Positions 28,618-40,464 of a DNA stretch of 64,000 bases are shown here, piece by piece; the stretch's first letter is position 1, and every line of letters begins with the position of its first letter. The position numbers were made by a program, and so were the translations under genes. Source of the DNA: Plectrocnemia conspersa (lineage: Eukaryota > Arthropoda > Insecta > Trichoptera > Polycentropodidae). The stretch spans positions 1,135,001-1,199,000 of the forward strand of contig VTFK01000013.1 in the NCBI GenBank assembly GCA_009617715.1, read 5' to 3'. The notes beneath the pieces were generated by a model, which saw only the letters and a program-made list of their open reading frames with translations, was not told the origin of the DNA and searched no databases.

Positions 28618-28669
28618 TTTAAATTTAACCACATAAAAAAGACAGTCTTTTTATGTGGTTAAATTTAAA
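28618..28669. repeat. Near-perfect 52 bp palindrome
   Basis: TTTAAATTTAACCACATAAA is followed, after a few bases around GACAGTC, by its reverse complement. The arms are about 25 bp with a one-base centre and a single A/T-run length difference. A loop this small does not suit a microRNA precursor. It looks like a cruciform-forming sequence or a collapsed inverted-repeat element. A weaker inverted repeat (AAATTGTGT and its complement) follows immediately. Confidence 0.75.
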
Positions 28670-29008
28670 ATTGTGTGTACTACAGAAAAACAATGGCTGT
28701 ATATGAACAGTGTCATAGATGCAGTGTACACAATTTAACACAGAGGTTAGGATTTCGGTCAGAATACCGCTCAAATTTACAATTTGTTCAGACATTTGAA
28801 ACCAGATTTTGAGCATCTAGTATGAATTTTAAAAATGCACACATTGAGTAGTCAATGTATGCATTGCCAAATCACTTCAATTAAACACACAAAATAATTA
28901 ATGAACAAGTAATTATATGCTCTTGTATGTCAAAGTATACAAAATTAAATAATTTCTATATTTAATAGGTATCTTAAACCATTTATGTAGGGTAAATTTT
29001 GTTTTAAG

Positions 29009-29090
29009 TAGATTCGTTGCAGAGTTATTCATGGGGTGTTCACTATTTTTACCAAAGCTTACTCGCACCTAATATGTTCAAGGCTATTTT
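29009..29090 (+). repeat. Dispersed repeat, copy 1 (partner 49477-49560)
   Basis: Matches 49477-49560 at TAGATTCGTTG, GAGTTATT, GTGTTCA and GCTTRCTCGCACCTAAT. About 80 bp, noncoding, class unknown. Confidence 0.55.
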
Positions 29091-32000
29091 TGTTTATTCT
29101 TATTGTAGTTAGTATTAGTTTTTTTGTAGATGTATTTTTTTAATATGAGCCATGTAATCAACAAAGCAAGTTCACAGGCTATTCCGGCATAGGTGTGAGA
29201 TATTCGCTAAAATGTTATTCTATACCGTGGGAACGGAGGCAGAGTATCAAAGATCATTTCTAATATATAAAACGTTTCCATAATCGTGCATAACAAAACG
29301 TTCATCTCAATTTACGCCGTCGTTTTCGCACGCAATTAGCGTAAGCGCGGCCGAAAATCATAACAACGGTTCCGCAACAACGCACACAAGCACACACAAC
29401 TTTGGGACCGACCGCCAACTATTTAGTCTTGCAAAGCCGTAAAATCAGTGCGGACATTATACGGGACGGCGGGTTGGTGTAATGCGCGTAAAGCATTAAT
29501 TTTCTGCAAATGAGCATTAAATTACCGAGGAGCGGAGCGAGCGACCGGCATCCCCTAATAAAGTCGGCAGCGAACTTTACACGGCCTCCTCTAATAAAGG
29601 CTAAACGAGGACGTTCGGACATTTGTATGTATGAACCGTAAGCCGGGGACATAAATGTGTAACATCGGGGGGGCGCTCTCATCAAAATTCAGCGGGTGGT
29701 CGACTATTATTAAATGTATTGGCGGGCGGGCGGGCGAGGAAGAGGTCGGTCGGGTGGTTAGGGTGAATAGTAGGTGGGTTATGAGGAAACTCGGGAAAAC
29801 TCGCCGGAGCACACTTCCGGTAAGCACTCTGAATTGATTCCGCAAGCACGTACCGATACGTAATTGTCCGATACACTATCTATCATCCAAGAGGCCAATC
29901 GGGCCAAATCGGCACAGCGGGAGATCGCGTACGCTTCACTATAAAAACACGTAAGCTGAATTATTGGTTCACGAAGTGTTGTATCTGATAAAAATGGAAA
30001 ATGAGTGACTTTAACGTTTAATATTGCATTCAACAAGTTACGATAACCAGTATCAGTAACTGATATAGTAGTTTATATACCGGACCAGGAAGTGGGTGAA
30101 AATGAATGACAACAATGCAGGATGTTGTACCGCAAATTTCTTAAAAAACCACTGAATGACGTCTTTTGAGCTGACTGTGAAATCGGGGGAAAGACACAAA
30201 CAGTGAGCAGAATGACATATTAGTTCAAAAGCTATGGCATTTATAAAAAAATATGATAGGTAACTAACTGTATATTTAAACATTGACAATCTAATTTACC
30301 ATTATCGTTTATTTTTGGACCCATTAATCAAATAAGAATATTTCGCTAATTGCGTCTTATATATCATATTTACGCACAAATCATACATACTTTTACACTA
30401 CAAATGGTTATTTGTGTAAATAAAAAGGCAAAAATTATAGTAATCCTCGAAACTATCGCTGAGAACATCTTTGTCTGGCAAGCACATACTAAGCACAACG
30501 GTCATAAATACAGAGTATCACCGGATTGTCGACACCGCCCCCATAGCTTTGTTGAGTACTCGCTACGTCAGGAATACAATTAATATTCCCTAACGAAAAA
30601 TACGCTAGGACACAAGCATAGGTATGATCTGAGAAATTTGATAAAGTGGCATGCATATGCTCATGCAACAATTCGACTTTAACAAAATTTCGCATCGAAC
30701 TTAGTTGATATAATAGCACAAATAAAGTAACAAGACTTGCAAATATAAAGTTTTAAGATATGCGTATTCGCGAGTTTACTTTGATCAAAATTGGCAGAAA
30801 ATCCCAACGGACATCGCGGTTCGAAACGGTCGACAAAAGAGATGAAAATATCAAAAGGATGAGCTTAGCGAAGGCTTACTCTCGGGGACCTGTAGACCGC
30901 TCTCGCCTTTTGCAGTATTCATCCGTTTTGAGTGGCGGGTTATGCACGCCAAAATACACAACATGCATCACAATAAGACGCACGGTCACGTGCGCGCCAT
31001 TCAGCGACATTAAAGGGTTCAACGACTACTACAGTCATCCCAGTGACACACTTTTGAAACGGGGACGCATCCCTACATTATCGGCGATCGGGGCAAAGGG
31101 TTCGCCGGACACAAAGGGTCAATTTCAATAGCGAGAAATGGAAGCCGGATACACCCGAACGAGGGGATAAACTGTGATGAGAGTGCGAGAGCAAAGGGGT
31201 TCACCAACCACCGCGCTTCGGGCTTAAAACCATTAAATTATCATAACAAACAAAGCAAACACGACCCGGCCGGATCGTTTTCTTCTCAGGTTATATTTAT
31301 CGTCGAGCGCTTCGCTTTACGCTCGAGCGGCAATCAAATAATACGCTCATAAACGCGTGTAATGAACGATTGTTACACAAGAGATTAAAACGCACGATTT
31401 TAATTTATTGCGCGATAGTGAAGTAGTTTTTTGTTATTAATATAAGAAACGTTACGCTTTCTAATATATGGTATTACACACTTCAGGGGTAACTAAAACA
31501 TCGAGGGCGGTCGACGAATATGTCTCGAAAGGAGAAAACAAACCGCATAAATGCATTTTCATTTTTAAGAAAATATTTACATTCACTGAATTTTTAATTA
31601 GAAATAAACGTGGCATCGAAAGTACCTTATGGTTGCATTAGAGATTAGACGATTCAGAAATAGCCAGAAATGTGTATGTTTCAGCGAATGTTGAAACAAT
31701 AGAGATGGCGGGTAAATGGAATATAAGATCAATATTTAAAAAATGTGTAAAACGTTTCAATATATTTAAAGACTGTAAATAATAACAATCTGTTAAATGT
31801 TTGGAATAAATAATGATATTTTCATAATCATTACAAGAAAATCGTACAAAAAATTGCGCTACACAACAAAATACATGTCTACGCTCCATTTTTAACCCAT
31901 GAAAATAACGGGTTTCAAGTAAAATGTCTTGAATGTTCACGTTGCGTAAAATTATATCTTGACATTTCATTTCCAGAAAATGGCATTTGAAAGTAAAATA

Positions 32001-33659
32001 GCTTAAGCTCTCGTGCTATGCGTCAAAACATTGTGTTATTTAAATAAAATTTAACATTTTCTTGTGATTCAGAAGACTGATTTTTGTGCTTATGTGTAAT
32101 AATGATAAACTTAATTTGTATTTTTAAGTTCTAAGTAAATAAAATGTTATTTAATACGGCATTAACAACGAAGTCATTCCCGATGAAAGAGCCGATGCAA
32201 TCTTGGCAATGCGGAATGAATTCGGTGTATTTGTGCCATTATTGATTAATTACAATAATTTTGTACAGTACATTATATTATATAAAATTATATATAAAAA
32301 TGTAAAATTATACACGACTTAAAAAAATACATAAAATTTGTGTTAGTTACTTCACATTTTTTGTGTTTAATAACGCTATTTACATAAAATTAAACTATGT
32401 ATTCGGAGACTTGTTTTTTTTACTTTATGACCGCTTGCAACATTTTTTAATATTGGCGATCCCTGTTATATATAATGTAATAATCGCTCGCGTGACTCGC
32501 GATAATATTCAAACGCATTTTTATGCGTGCTATACGCGACATGCACGTACTCGAAATGGTTTATTCACTTAAAAATTTGTACGTATTATAAAACAACGGT
32601 TAAAATTATGCGCGCGCTGTTTATTTCCATAATATCGCGATTAATTCATTCGACTGTCCGGGCGGCCGGAAAATTTATGGAGAGCGAATTTATTTTGCAG
32701 TTAAAAGATGAAAAGGCTTCAGGCAAAATGCATACATACAGAATTGCCGGCGAGACAGATGTACCGCGACAATGGTCAAAACAAGGGGCGGGGCCGAATC
32801 AAAACGTCAAGATTTAAATCAGCGAAGAGAAAAATTGAATCTCCATTATCTTGACGGTCCCCCTTTCGCAATTGTGGCAACCCCGACCAAACATGTTTGG
32901 ACAAACATCATGACGCGTGCCGGTAAAAAAAAATCCGTTATGAATTTTAAGCGCGAGGAGAGACACGGGGGAATCGGCGACATATTCTTTTTGCGGCAGA
33001 GCCGCGCGAGGGTCGTAACAGCTTTGCTTAAAAATTAATAAAAGCGTTTAATATGTAAAGCGAGGAGAAAAAATCGCGCGCGTGATTTTTCCGGCGCAGA
33101 TAGGGAAACCTGCCCGCATTACGTCGGAAGGAATTAAACATTCAGGAGATAGCGGGAACCCAAGACCGCCCTCGATCACCGTCTAGGGTCGTGCTCTTTA
33201 TCGTGATTCAAGTTGGCTTTGCGCACCTTTGGAGACGCTAATGAATATTGGTGGCCGGAGGCGCCTTAAAACGGGCGACTTACAACTTCTAAGCGGATAA
33301 TGAGACACCGAAGCATGATTCTATTAAATTAACCGTGAGACAAAAAAGAATGAGACAACGTGGACCCTTGTATGTGTTAGTCCGCTTTAATACAGTGTGC
33401 CATCATGTAATGCCTTCTAATGTCTCATTCGCGTTACGTAATTTACATACTAAAGTGATTTTGTGTCCCATAACGATTGCCAGACATGTAACATTTATGT
33501 ATATCAAACTAATATATGTTACATATAAAAGCCAACAGTTAATTTATATTCAACACAAAAACATCAGTCAACGCGCGACAATCATGTGCTCTAAAATGTC
33601 TGCAATGTAATTAGTCGGTCACCCTGAGGGATGTACACAGGACGGTTTTGTTTATTCGT
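29091..33659. other. No gene recognised
   Basis: CpG-rich blocks at 29300-29900, 30750-31440 and 32450-33300. The 123-codon ORF at 30760-31131 and those at 32363-33038 show no family motif and sit where stops are rare because of base composition. 31440-32450 is AT-rich. Confidence 0.45.
29721..29737. repeat. (GGCG)n simple repeat
   Basis: Four GGGC-type units in a G-rich stretch of a CpG-rich block. This G-richness on one strand explains the stop-free ORFs seen around 29400-29850. Confidence 0.7.
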
Positions 33660-33850
33660 TCTCGAAGTACGGTTGTCGAAATTACCTTTCACTATTGATA
33701 TTTGGAATTATATAACTCTTATTTATTTTAATTTTATTTATTTCTAAAATTAAAAAATATTTTATTTCTTCTAATTGAGCCATGTTTTCAGCAATCACGT
33801 AAAGTACGCGTGTATATGTTTTTGTGCAATAACTATTGAGAAAAAATAAA
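33660..33850 (+). repeat. Dispersed repeat, copy 2 (partner 27831-28018)
   Basis: Diverged copy of the repeat at 27831-28018. It stops about 50 bp before the TTAA that bounds the foldback element, so it is flanking sequence and not part of that element. Confidence 0.55.
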
Positions 33851-34415
33851 GGGTATGTAAATAACTATATTTTTTTATTTTGCATACTAATTAATTATTA
33901 TTAACACTTTACCTACCGCTCACGCCAATTGGCGTCCTGAGTGTGCCGAAAGTTAAACACCGCAGACGCCAATTGGCGTCCTGTGTATGTTTTCGTTTCC
34001 ATGTCAAATTAAAAATATATGTTTAGTGTTTTATTTGCTTTTTTTTAAGACATGACTAAATAAATGTATTAATTTTCATTTTATTTTAATTTTTTTTTTT
34101 TAAATTATATTCAGACAAATGCGAAGGTTTTATAAATATATTTTATATTTCTTTCATCAGGCAGTTTCACTACCAGACAAACTTATGTATCTTTTGATGT
34201 GGTCCGAATATTTTAACAAATTTTTCTAGACATGTTATAAATGTAACAATGCATCAATTCAAGCCATTATTAAGTGGCTCTCAACATGTGTTCGCCGGAA
34301 ATAGAAATTAATTATTACATTTCCTTATTATTAGATTTTAAAATTGATTGATGATTTTAAAATTATAAAAGCAAGTAATCTAGGAATTTAAAAAAAAAAA
34401 TTTAAATTAAGTTAA

Positions 34416-36272
34416 CCAGCGGTTCTCAAACTTTTTCAAATTTCTAAAAACTTGTATCCAGCACACTTTTTTTTCGGACGGTGTAAAAAAAAAAAAATAT
34501 GATATTTTATACACAAACATATAAATATGTATATTTAAAAATAATTTATTGGGTAAATAGGCTTATTTAGAAATAAAGTCAAATTACATAAAATTAAAAA
34601 ATATAAAAAGTACAAGACACTAAAAATTTATCATATCATTAACCATTAGATAGTATTGGATTACTGAGAATCTCAAGATTGTCAGATTAGTAAGATTCTA
34701 TTGTATTTTTTTCTATCCTGTTATAAGGAAATTCCAACATATTTTTTGTGAGTAAATATTATCTCCCGTCAGATATTACTGGCTTACTGGAAATACCGAA
34801 TCTTAGTGACACATTATTTTAGAAAGTGGGAATTTTTTCGAGTTATTATTTTTGAATTATTAGCACGATACACATAAAAACTTATGGATAAGAATTAAGT
34901 TTAAGTTATACTATCGTGTGAAGTACATCTGGTTTTCGTGTGCTCGAGTGAATATTCGAAAAATATTACGAACTATTTATAAAACATAGTTTTTTAGTTA
35001 GATACGAGTGTAGAATCTACGTGAAAATAATTACAGTTTATGTTATTTAATATAGTGTTAAATATAAATAGATATTCCAAGTGACAATGAAAATTATAGT
35101 GATAGTGATTCAGACTCCTCTGTTCATGAAAGAAATCGTCCACATGCTATGATGCTCATGAGCAATGAGGAAGATGAACAAGAAAAATATTTAGAAGACA
35201 CTTTACAAGACACAAAACTTTATTGACGATGACTTGTTTCCCGTTATTGCAGAAGAAACGAATAGACACCATAATCAACACATCAACAGATACAAACTGC
35301 AAATAAAATCTAAAAAATGGGTGGATGTAACGGTACCAGAATTAAAAAATTGGTTTGAGTTGATATTGCTAATGGGCCTGGTAAAAAAAGGCTCATTACA
35401 CCTGTATTAGACAATAGATCCACTAATAGGAACCTTGATATTTACAAAAACCATGAGTAGAAATAGGTTTTATCAAATATTACGTTACCTGCGTTTTTCC
35501 AATAATTAAAATGTTCCTGATAATGTAGGATTACTGTTCAAAGTACAAAAAATAATTGATTATTTCTCCGAAAGATTAAAAAATATGTACAAACTAAGCC
35601 AAAACATATCTCTGGATAAGGGTATGATCCCATGGTGTGGAAGATTAAATTTTCACGTATACAACCCCAGTAAGCTCACAAAGTACGGTATAGTGATAAG
35701 AATGGTATGTGAATTAGTGTCAGGATACATATCGAAATTAAAAATATATTCAGGACCTGAAATTTCGTTACAAGATTCAATATCACATCTAACATCAGAC
35801 AATAAATACAAATGGCATCATCTTTATATGGACGATTTTTATAACAGTGTTGAAATAGCAAAAAAATATATATGTGAAAAAAAATAGAATCTGTGGTACC
35901 ATAAGGAAGAATCGGGTTTTACCAGAATATCTGAAAAATACAAAATTACGAATATTTGAAACCAAATATAAACGATATGAGGTAATATTGTTGCAATTGC
36001 GAAAAACGGTAAAAAATCGAGACACTTTAAACTTTCATTATATAACTAGTTATTGTGAAAAGTGATTTACACGTGAAAGACAATGTAAATTATCTGTGAA
36101 TGTGCCTGGAAAATTTCACATTACGATGGAGTGAATTATAACGGTTAGTGAATATTTTATTGCAAATTAATTATATATCAGTAAACTCGTATTAGTAAAA
36201 ATGTCACAATACAAAAGAAAAGTTTGCTTGAAAAAAATTTTTACAAATTTAAAAAAGTTTGAGAACCGCTGG
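34416..36272 (+). mobile_element. piggyBac-like transposon nested in the foldback centre
   Basis: This 1857 bp element has terminal inverted repeats of about 21 bp beginning CCAGCGGTTCTCAAACTTTT at both ends and is flanked by TTAA (34412-34415, 36273-36276). It carries a broken piggyBac-family transposase. The target TTAA lies at the symmetry centre of the surrounding foldback: AATTTAAATTAAG before it and CTCAATTTAAATT after it mirror each other. The repeat sequence also resembles hAT/Charlie ends. However, no 8 bp duplication fits, and the TTAA plus the transposase type favour piggyBac. Confidence 0.72.
35083..36065 (+). pseudogene. piggyBac-family (PGBD-like) transposase pseudogene
   Basis: DDE transposase relic. 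An acidic N-terminal stretch (SDSDSDSSVHE) is typical of the family. A frameshift near 35224 is followed by a frame reading WVDVTVPELKNWFELILLMG and SRNRFYQILRYLRFSNN, broken by TAG at 35408 and TAA at 35507. The catalytic core follows: ISLDKGMIPWCGRLNFHVYN with the first Asp, TKYGIVIRMVCE, and YMDDFYNSVE with the second Asp. A second frameshift near 35880 leads to CGTIRKNRVLPEYL, matching the conserved region after the second Asp. The third Asp and the C-terminal cysteine-rich domain were not found. At about 330 residues it is shorter than the 550-600 usual for the family. It is clearly nonfunctional. Confidence 0.85.
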
Positions 36273-36654
36273 TTAACTCAATTTAAATTATTTTTATTAA
36301 AATTTCTAGGTTATTCGTTTTTATAATTTTAAAATCAAGATAATCATTTTAAAAATCTAATAATAAGGAAAAGTAATAATTATTTTTTATTTCCGGCGAA
36401 CCACATGTTGAGAACCATCTAATAATAACTTGAATTGATGCATTGATACATTTATAACATGTCTAGAAAAATTCAACGAAATATTCGGACCGTATCAAAA
36501 GATACATAAATTTAAATAAAAAAGGTAAAATTCGCGAAGTTTTGCGAAAAAGTGCCGGTATTTAGCGTAAGTCTTGTAGTGAACCAGCCGGTCGGTAAAG
36601 TGTTAATTGAACAAAATTAAAATAACATGAATGGATATTCCTAAAAAAAAGTTG

Positions 36655-36730
36655 AATACATACAATATATTCTCTATGAGCTGAAGTAGTTTATTATTAG
36701 AGAACTTTCAATACCATATACATATGTATG
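36655..36730 (+). repeat. Dispersed repeat, copy 2 (partner 1658-1728)
   Basis: Diverged copy of 1658-1728, starting about 50 bp outside the right TTAA of the foldback element. Noncoding. Confidence 0.55.
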
Positions 36731-37436
36731 TATAATCATTTCATATATTTATAATCATTGTAAAATATCCATAAGACTACAATACATATTTATAAGCTGA
36801 TAATTTGGCTAATTTATTTGCCTACAATTAATATATTGTTCGTTAGTTAGCCAAATACATTTTTAAGGTGAATTTTTTCATGAAATAATGGATTTTATTT
36901 CTTACTTTCACATACCTTAGTCACTAAGTATGTAGTATACACTAAGGCTTGGAGTATACAACATCTCACTTACTACCCTTAATGTTATAACTATACGGCA
37001 CAAAAAACGTAAAAATGAAAGAGTCAAGCGCCCACGACTGTTGTTTTAGGACAATTATAAAATAATTCAAATATTTATATTCTCGCTCAATTATTATGTC
37101 ATATATGGTTTGATCGATGTTAACTTTCAATCCTCGTACGTGCTAAATACATATGCAACACGTTATTTTGATAATCAAATATGTATATTTATACATAACA
37201 CGATGGGGGGGAAGGGGTATGTAAAAATTAGCTCTCCAGCGTTATTTAATTTTACTATATTCTACTGGATTGGAACTTAAGTTTAGTGGTGGAGCATAGT
37301 CATATGTTCGAATCAATTTTTTAAATAATTTTAATTAAACACTATCAATTTAGACCAGGGATTGAGAACCTTTTTCTCCATATTTTTCAAAATAATGGTT
37401 GGAAATGTTCATCTTTGGTGAGGCGTGCCTTTTTAA

Positions 37437-37576
37437 GTTGCGAAACGTCCATTTGCTGTCAAACCCAAACCTAAACGAATGAAAGTCCTAAAACTAATAG
37501 TTTTAGAACTTTCATTAGGTCAAGTCCAAAATACAAACTTAGCCAACTTATCTCTCAGGGGAAAATAAGCGGAAGA
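37437..37576 (+). repeat. GCGAAACGTCC repeat family, copy 1
   Basis: Shares about 140 bp with 45056-45212. Landmarks are GCGAAACGTCC, TTTGCTGT, CCAAACCTAA, AAGTCCAAAATACAAAC, AGCCAACT and ATAAGCGGAAGA. It contains an 18 bp-arm hairpin (37478-37495 with 37499-37516, one mismatch, 3 nt loop). Reverse-complement copies lie at 61271-61335 and, over about 17 bp, near 47119-47135. Class unknown. Confidence 0.65.
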
Positions 37577-38189
37577 ATAATAAGTACAGACAGACATCGT
37601 ACCTCACATATTACTCTATAGTTTATCTGCATTGTTTTAAAAATATTATAGCTATCCTTACCAATATGACTATGGACTTCTAATATAAGAGTGCTGAGCA
37701 AAGTATATTCAAACCGAATTTTGGTCAATAGGAGAGCGCAAAAACAATTATCACTTCTCAGAAGTCAAAAGTCATTCATGGCAAAAGCAATAAAATCGTG
37801 TCGGTGTCGTTTAGATATGCTTTATTCAATTCTCACTTGTAATATTGTTATAAAAGTCTTAATTTAAACGCTTGATTATCGAACGTTTTCACCGTTGTTT
37901 TTGACCTGGAGTTCACTATATGGCAACACTGAGCAGAAAAGAAAACACGACAAATTATCAGGTAAATATTATGAGTAGACATTTTTAATGCCTAATTAAA
38001 TTATTTCGCATAAAATAGGTTGCAATGGTGGCTAATTTTTATATTTATTTGTAGTATAGAAAGGGTTAATTCTGTTATGATGTTAAAAAATATATAAAAT
38101 GCCATTTTTGTCATGAGGCCCGGAATCATTGTTTTCCCAGGGCCCGGGTGCGCTCTCGGCGGCCCTGGCCATCATAAAGCATTGGGGGT

Positions 38190-38218
38190 AACCTGTTAAC
38201 TCACGCCGCACTGTGGGG
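38190..38218 (+). repeat. Short dispersed repeat (partner 49741-49768)
   Basis: GCATTGGGGGTAACCTGTTA here and GCATTGGGGTAACCTGTTAG near 49741 are nearly identical, with TCAC following in both. It is too short to classify. The sequence just upstream (38140-38165), GCCCGGGTGCGCTCTCGGCG on the plus strand, resembles a hAT MITE end on the minus strand. Confidence 0.4.
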
Positions 38219-38624
38219 TATTTGCCCGATCTAGGCTGCCAAAATTATATTTCCACTTTAATTTATTCCATATGTGCTCTTAGTGTAAGATAGTGTTATA
38301 AGCGCTAAAAAACATATTACAGTAAAAAAAACATTTTTAAAAAAAAATTTAGACAATATTTAAAAAAATTCTTAACATAACATGTGGGGGAATTGTTGAT
38401 TATTAAGCGCAAAATTATCAGCTTTACAGAGCAACTTTTTTTTACCTGCGCTTAAATTTTCATAATCGACTTTTGGCTTCCCAGATCGAGCAAATACCTC
38501 ACCGTGCGCAGGCCATAATTTGTAATGTTAAGTCAACAAAGGAGCAAGATGTAGAAATAGAGCGAGCTGTGCACAATAAAACAAAGAATGTTTATCTCGT
38601 CTTTTTAAAAATATGTCTAGGTAC

Positions 38625-38718
38625 AACGTCCAAATTGGCATTGCTACACCACGATAACGCGTTTGCACATAGAGTGCTTAAAAAGCGATGGAACTATTGT
38701 ATATATTATCAAGAATGA
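38625..38718 (+). pseudogene. mariner-family transposase fragment
   Basis: The open frame reads TSKLALLHHDNAFAHRVLKK. The motif LHHDNAxAH is the hallmark around the second catalytic Asp of mariner transposases, where the usual residue after DNA is Pro (here Phe). The frame stays open upstream to 38473, but that part is not clearly mariner-like, and the downstream SPDL region is absent. This is an isolated scrap. No inverted repeats were found around it. Confidence 0.6.
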
Positions 38719-40127
38719 GAAGTTTAATTATAAGGTGGCATTATTGTAAGCAAATCGATGATTTCCAAACTTGAGATACGATAGAAATTGGGGTTCATCT
38801 GGGATTTTAACACGTGTTTTTCAGGTGTTAACTGTAATTTATATTAATCGATTCGTGGTTACTAATGGAGGGTAATCTCAATGATAATACATTAAAGTCC
38901 ATTAATACGGTAGGAATCGAGCTCAGGCTCGACTCGGGAGGTCAGAAGCACAGATAAGCATCAAAGTTAGGGGTTTCGCTAAACGCGTTTGCATAAATCA
39001 CGACACATACACAATGCAAACACGCCGCTGCTCGGCTTATTTAATGACATAATCACGTCGGAGGCGACAGACGGCTCCGCGTTCGCTCTGGCGCCCGCCA
39101 TTCCGGGTAATTTTCCGCAAAAAAGGGCGAACGCGCATAATTCAAAAGGTCGAAATGGCAAAGGTGGCGCGAAAAGCACACTCGGGGTCGGAGATTCTGT
39201 TAAATATTTAAGTTGTTATGAGAAGCCGACGACGACAGGGGGTTTATGGCTGTTTAACGGCGCGGCCCAACCCCCGCAGCTTTTTCTTCGGTCGCCCGTC
39301 AAATCGGCTTTCAGCGCCGCGAGCGGGTGAAAAGGGAACGAGAGAGAGGAGTGGATGGAAAAAAAGCGACCCACCCGCCGGCAACAAACTCACTTCACGC
39401 AAGAGCGATGTTTATTTTTATTAGCATGTAAATGGAAAAGAAAACAGAATTTTCAAACGCGGAGCAAACGCCGAGACCGTTTTTATTGCGCGGCGAAAAT
39501 AAAAATACGCTCTCGAGATTTAGCGCCGCGACGCTGATTCGAAGTGTAAACCACTCTTTTACGGGAGCGGAAAAAGCACACACACAAATATAAGCGTGTA
39601 AATAAACAAACGCACCATGCAAACATGGTAAATTGTTAACACGGACGCGCTTATGTTTATTCGCATGCCAATAGACTAATTATTTTGACATGTGTTATCC
39701 GACCGCCCTCTACCCCTTCACTCGTCACATTTATGTCACAGTAACAGGTGGTTCAGTAGCAAAGACGATGGGATATTGACTGTTTAGTATTAGTATTATT
39801 TTGTATTAAATATATATAAATATAATAACTAATTAATTCAAAAATTGTAAAAAGTACGCCTGGGATAATGATCACGAAAAGTTAAAGAATTATAGCAAAC
39901 CAAAATCATACATAATCTTATACACTTTTCATCTACATTTTCTTATATGGAATCCCCTGAGTCTATGATTCGCAGTTTAGTGCCTTTTTCAATAACAATA
40001 AACAATAAACGATACGTTACGAATCGGAACACAATGTTCGGTCCTGAATGAAACGAATATTCTACAGTTTTATACATATTTACAAAATGATTTACCCGAC
40101 ATCGGCTGTCTAGCTTAGGTAGGAGGT

Positions 40128-40464
40128 CCGGGGTTGGATCTCCTCGCCCAGGAGAGACAGATCTACAACGGACAGGACAGATATGTTGCCAAAAGGGCGA
40201 CAATGTCAGCATGGCAGCGCAGATGGGACCCAAGCGATGACCAGACACGGCTGCTTCGGTCATTACATTAAAATAATCGGCAAGACAGCGAACGCTAAGT
40301 GTCTCCATTGCGACACCTCTGAAGACGACGACGCAGAGCATATCGTCTTTAAAGTGCGCAGCTTGGACGACAGAAAGGACAGCACTGGAAAGAGTCATAG
40401 GAAAGTCTTTCGTCTTTCGAAGATTTCCTCTCCTCACAAAAAAAAGGTAGGAGTTCAAACTTAG
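40128..40464 (+). pseudogene. R1-clade non-LTR retrotransposon, C-terminal relic
   Basis: This is the 3' end of a LINE ORF2 in broken frames. Frame one reads LDLLAQERQIYN and then TMSAWQRRWDPSDD, the conserved post-RT segment of R1-like elements. A frameshift near 40235 leads to RHGCFGHYIKIIGKTANAKC and LHCDTSEDDDAEHIVFKV. This is the C-terminal zinc-knuckle region, with its final Cys replaced by Val. A third frame then holds ALERVIGK. The RT and endonuclease domains are missing, consistent with 5' truncation. The long minus-strand ORF over the same DNA (39943-40518) is its antisense shadow. Confidence 0.8.

Larger units (their letters stand above)
33905..36602. mobile_element. Foldback piggyBac-type element, split by a nested insertion
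   Basis: TTAA flanks both ends (33901-33904, 36603-36606). The termini are CACTTTACCTACCG on the left and, inverted, CACTTTACCGACCG on the right. Inside, the arms 34170-34411 and 36277-36520 are inverted copies of each other at roughly 85 percent identity by eye, converging on a palindromic centre. With the nested element removed the foldback is about 0.84 kb. The left arm has about 200 bp more than the right, including two ACGCCAATTGGCGTCCTG palindromes (33922, 33966). No transposase is assigned to the arms themselves, so this is probably a nonautonomous foldback MITE. Confidence 0.75.
36731..40127. other. No host gene recognised
   Basis: Apart from the repeats listed, CAGGGATTGAGAACCTTTTT at 37356 resembles a hAT terminus, and 38105-38165 resembles a minus-strand hAT MITE end. 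38980-39700 is a CpG-rich block with overlapping motif-free ORFs. Confidence 0.45.

Noticed and set aside
30760..31131. 123-codon plus-strand ORF
   Set aside because: Lies in a CpG-rich block with few stops; no family motif or splice signals found.
34416..36272. Reading the inner element as hAT because CAGCGGTTCTCAAAC resembles Charlie-type ends
   Set aside because: The 8 bp flanks do not match (AAGTTAAC and GTTAACTC); TTAA is present on both sides and the transposase is piggyBac-type.
37356..37380. hAT-like end CAGGGATTGAGAACCTTTTT
   Set aside because: No matching right end or target duplication; adjacent sequence belongs to the GCGAAACGTCC family.
38886..38940. Second tRNA-SINE B box (minus strand GAGCTCGATTCC)
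   Set aside because: No A box at the right distance and no similarity to the 1897-1951 copy beyond the B-box word.
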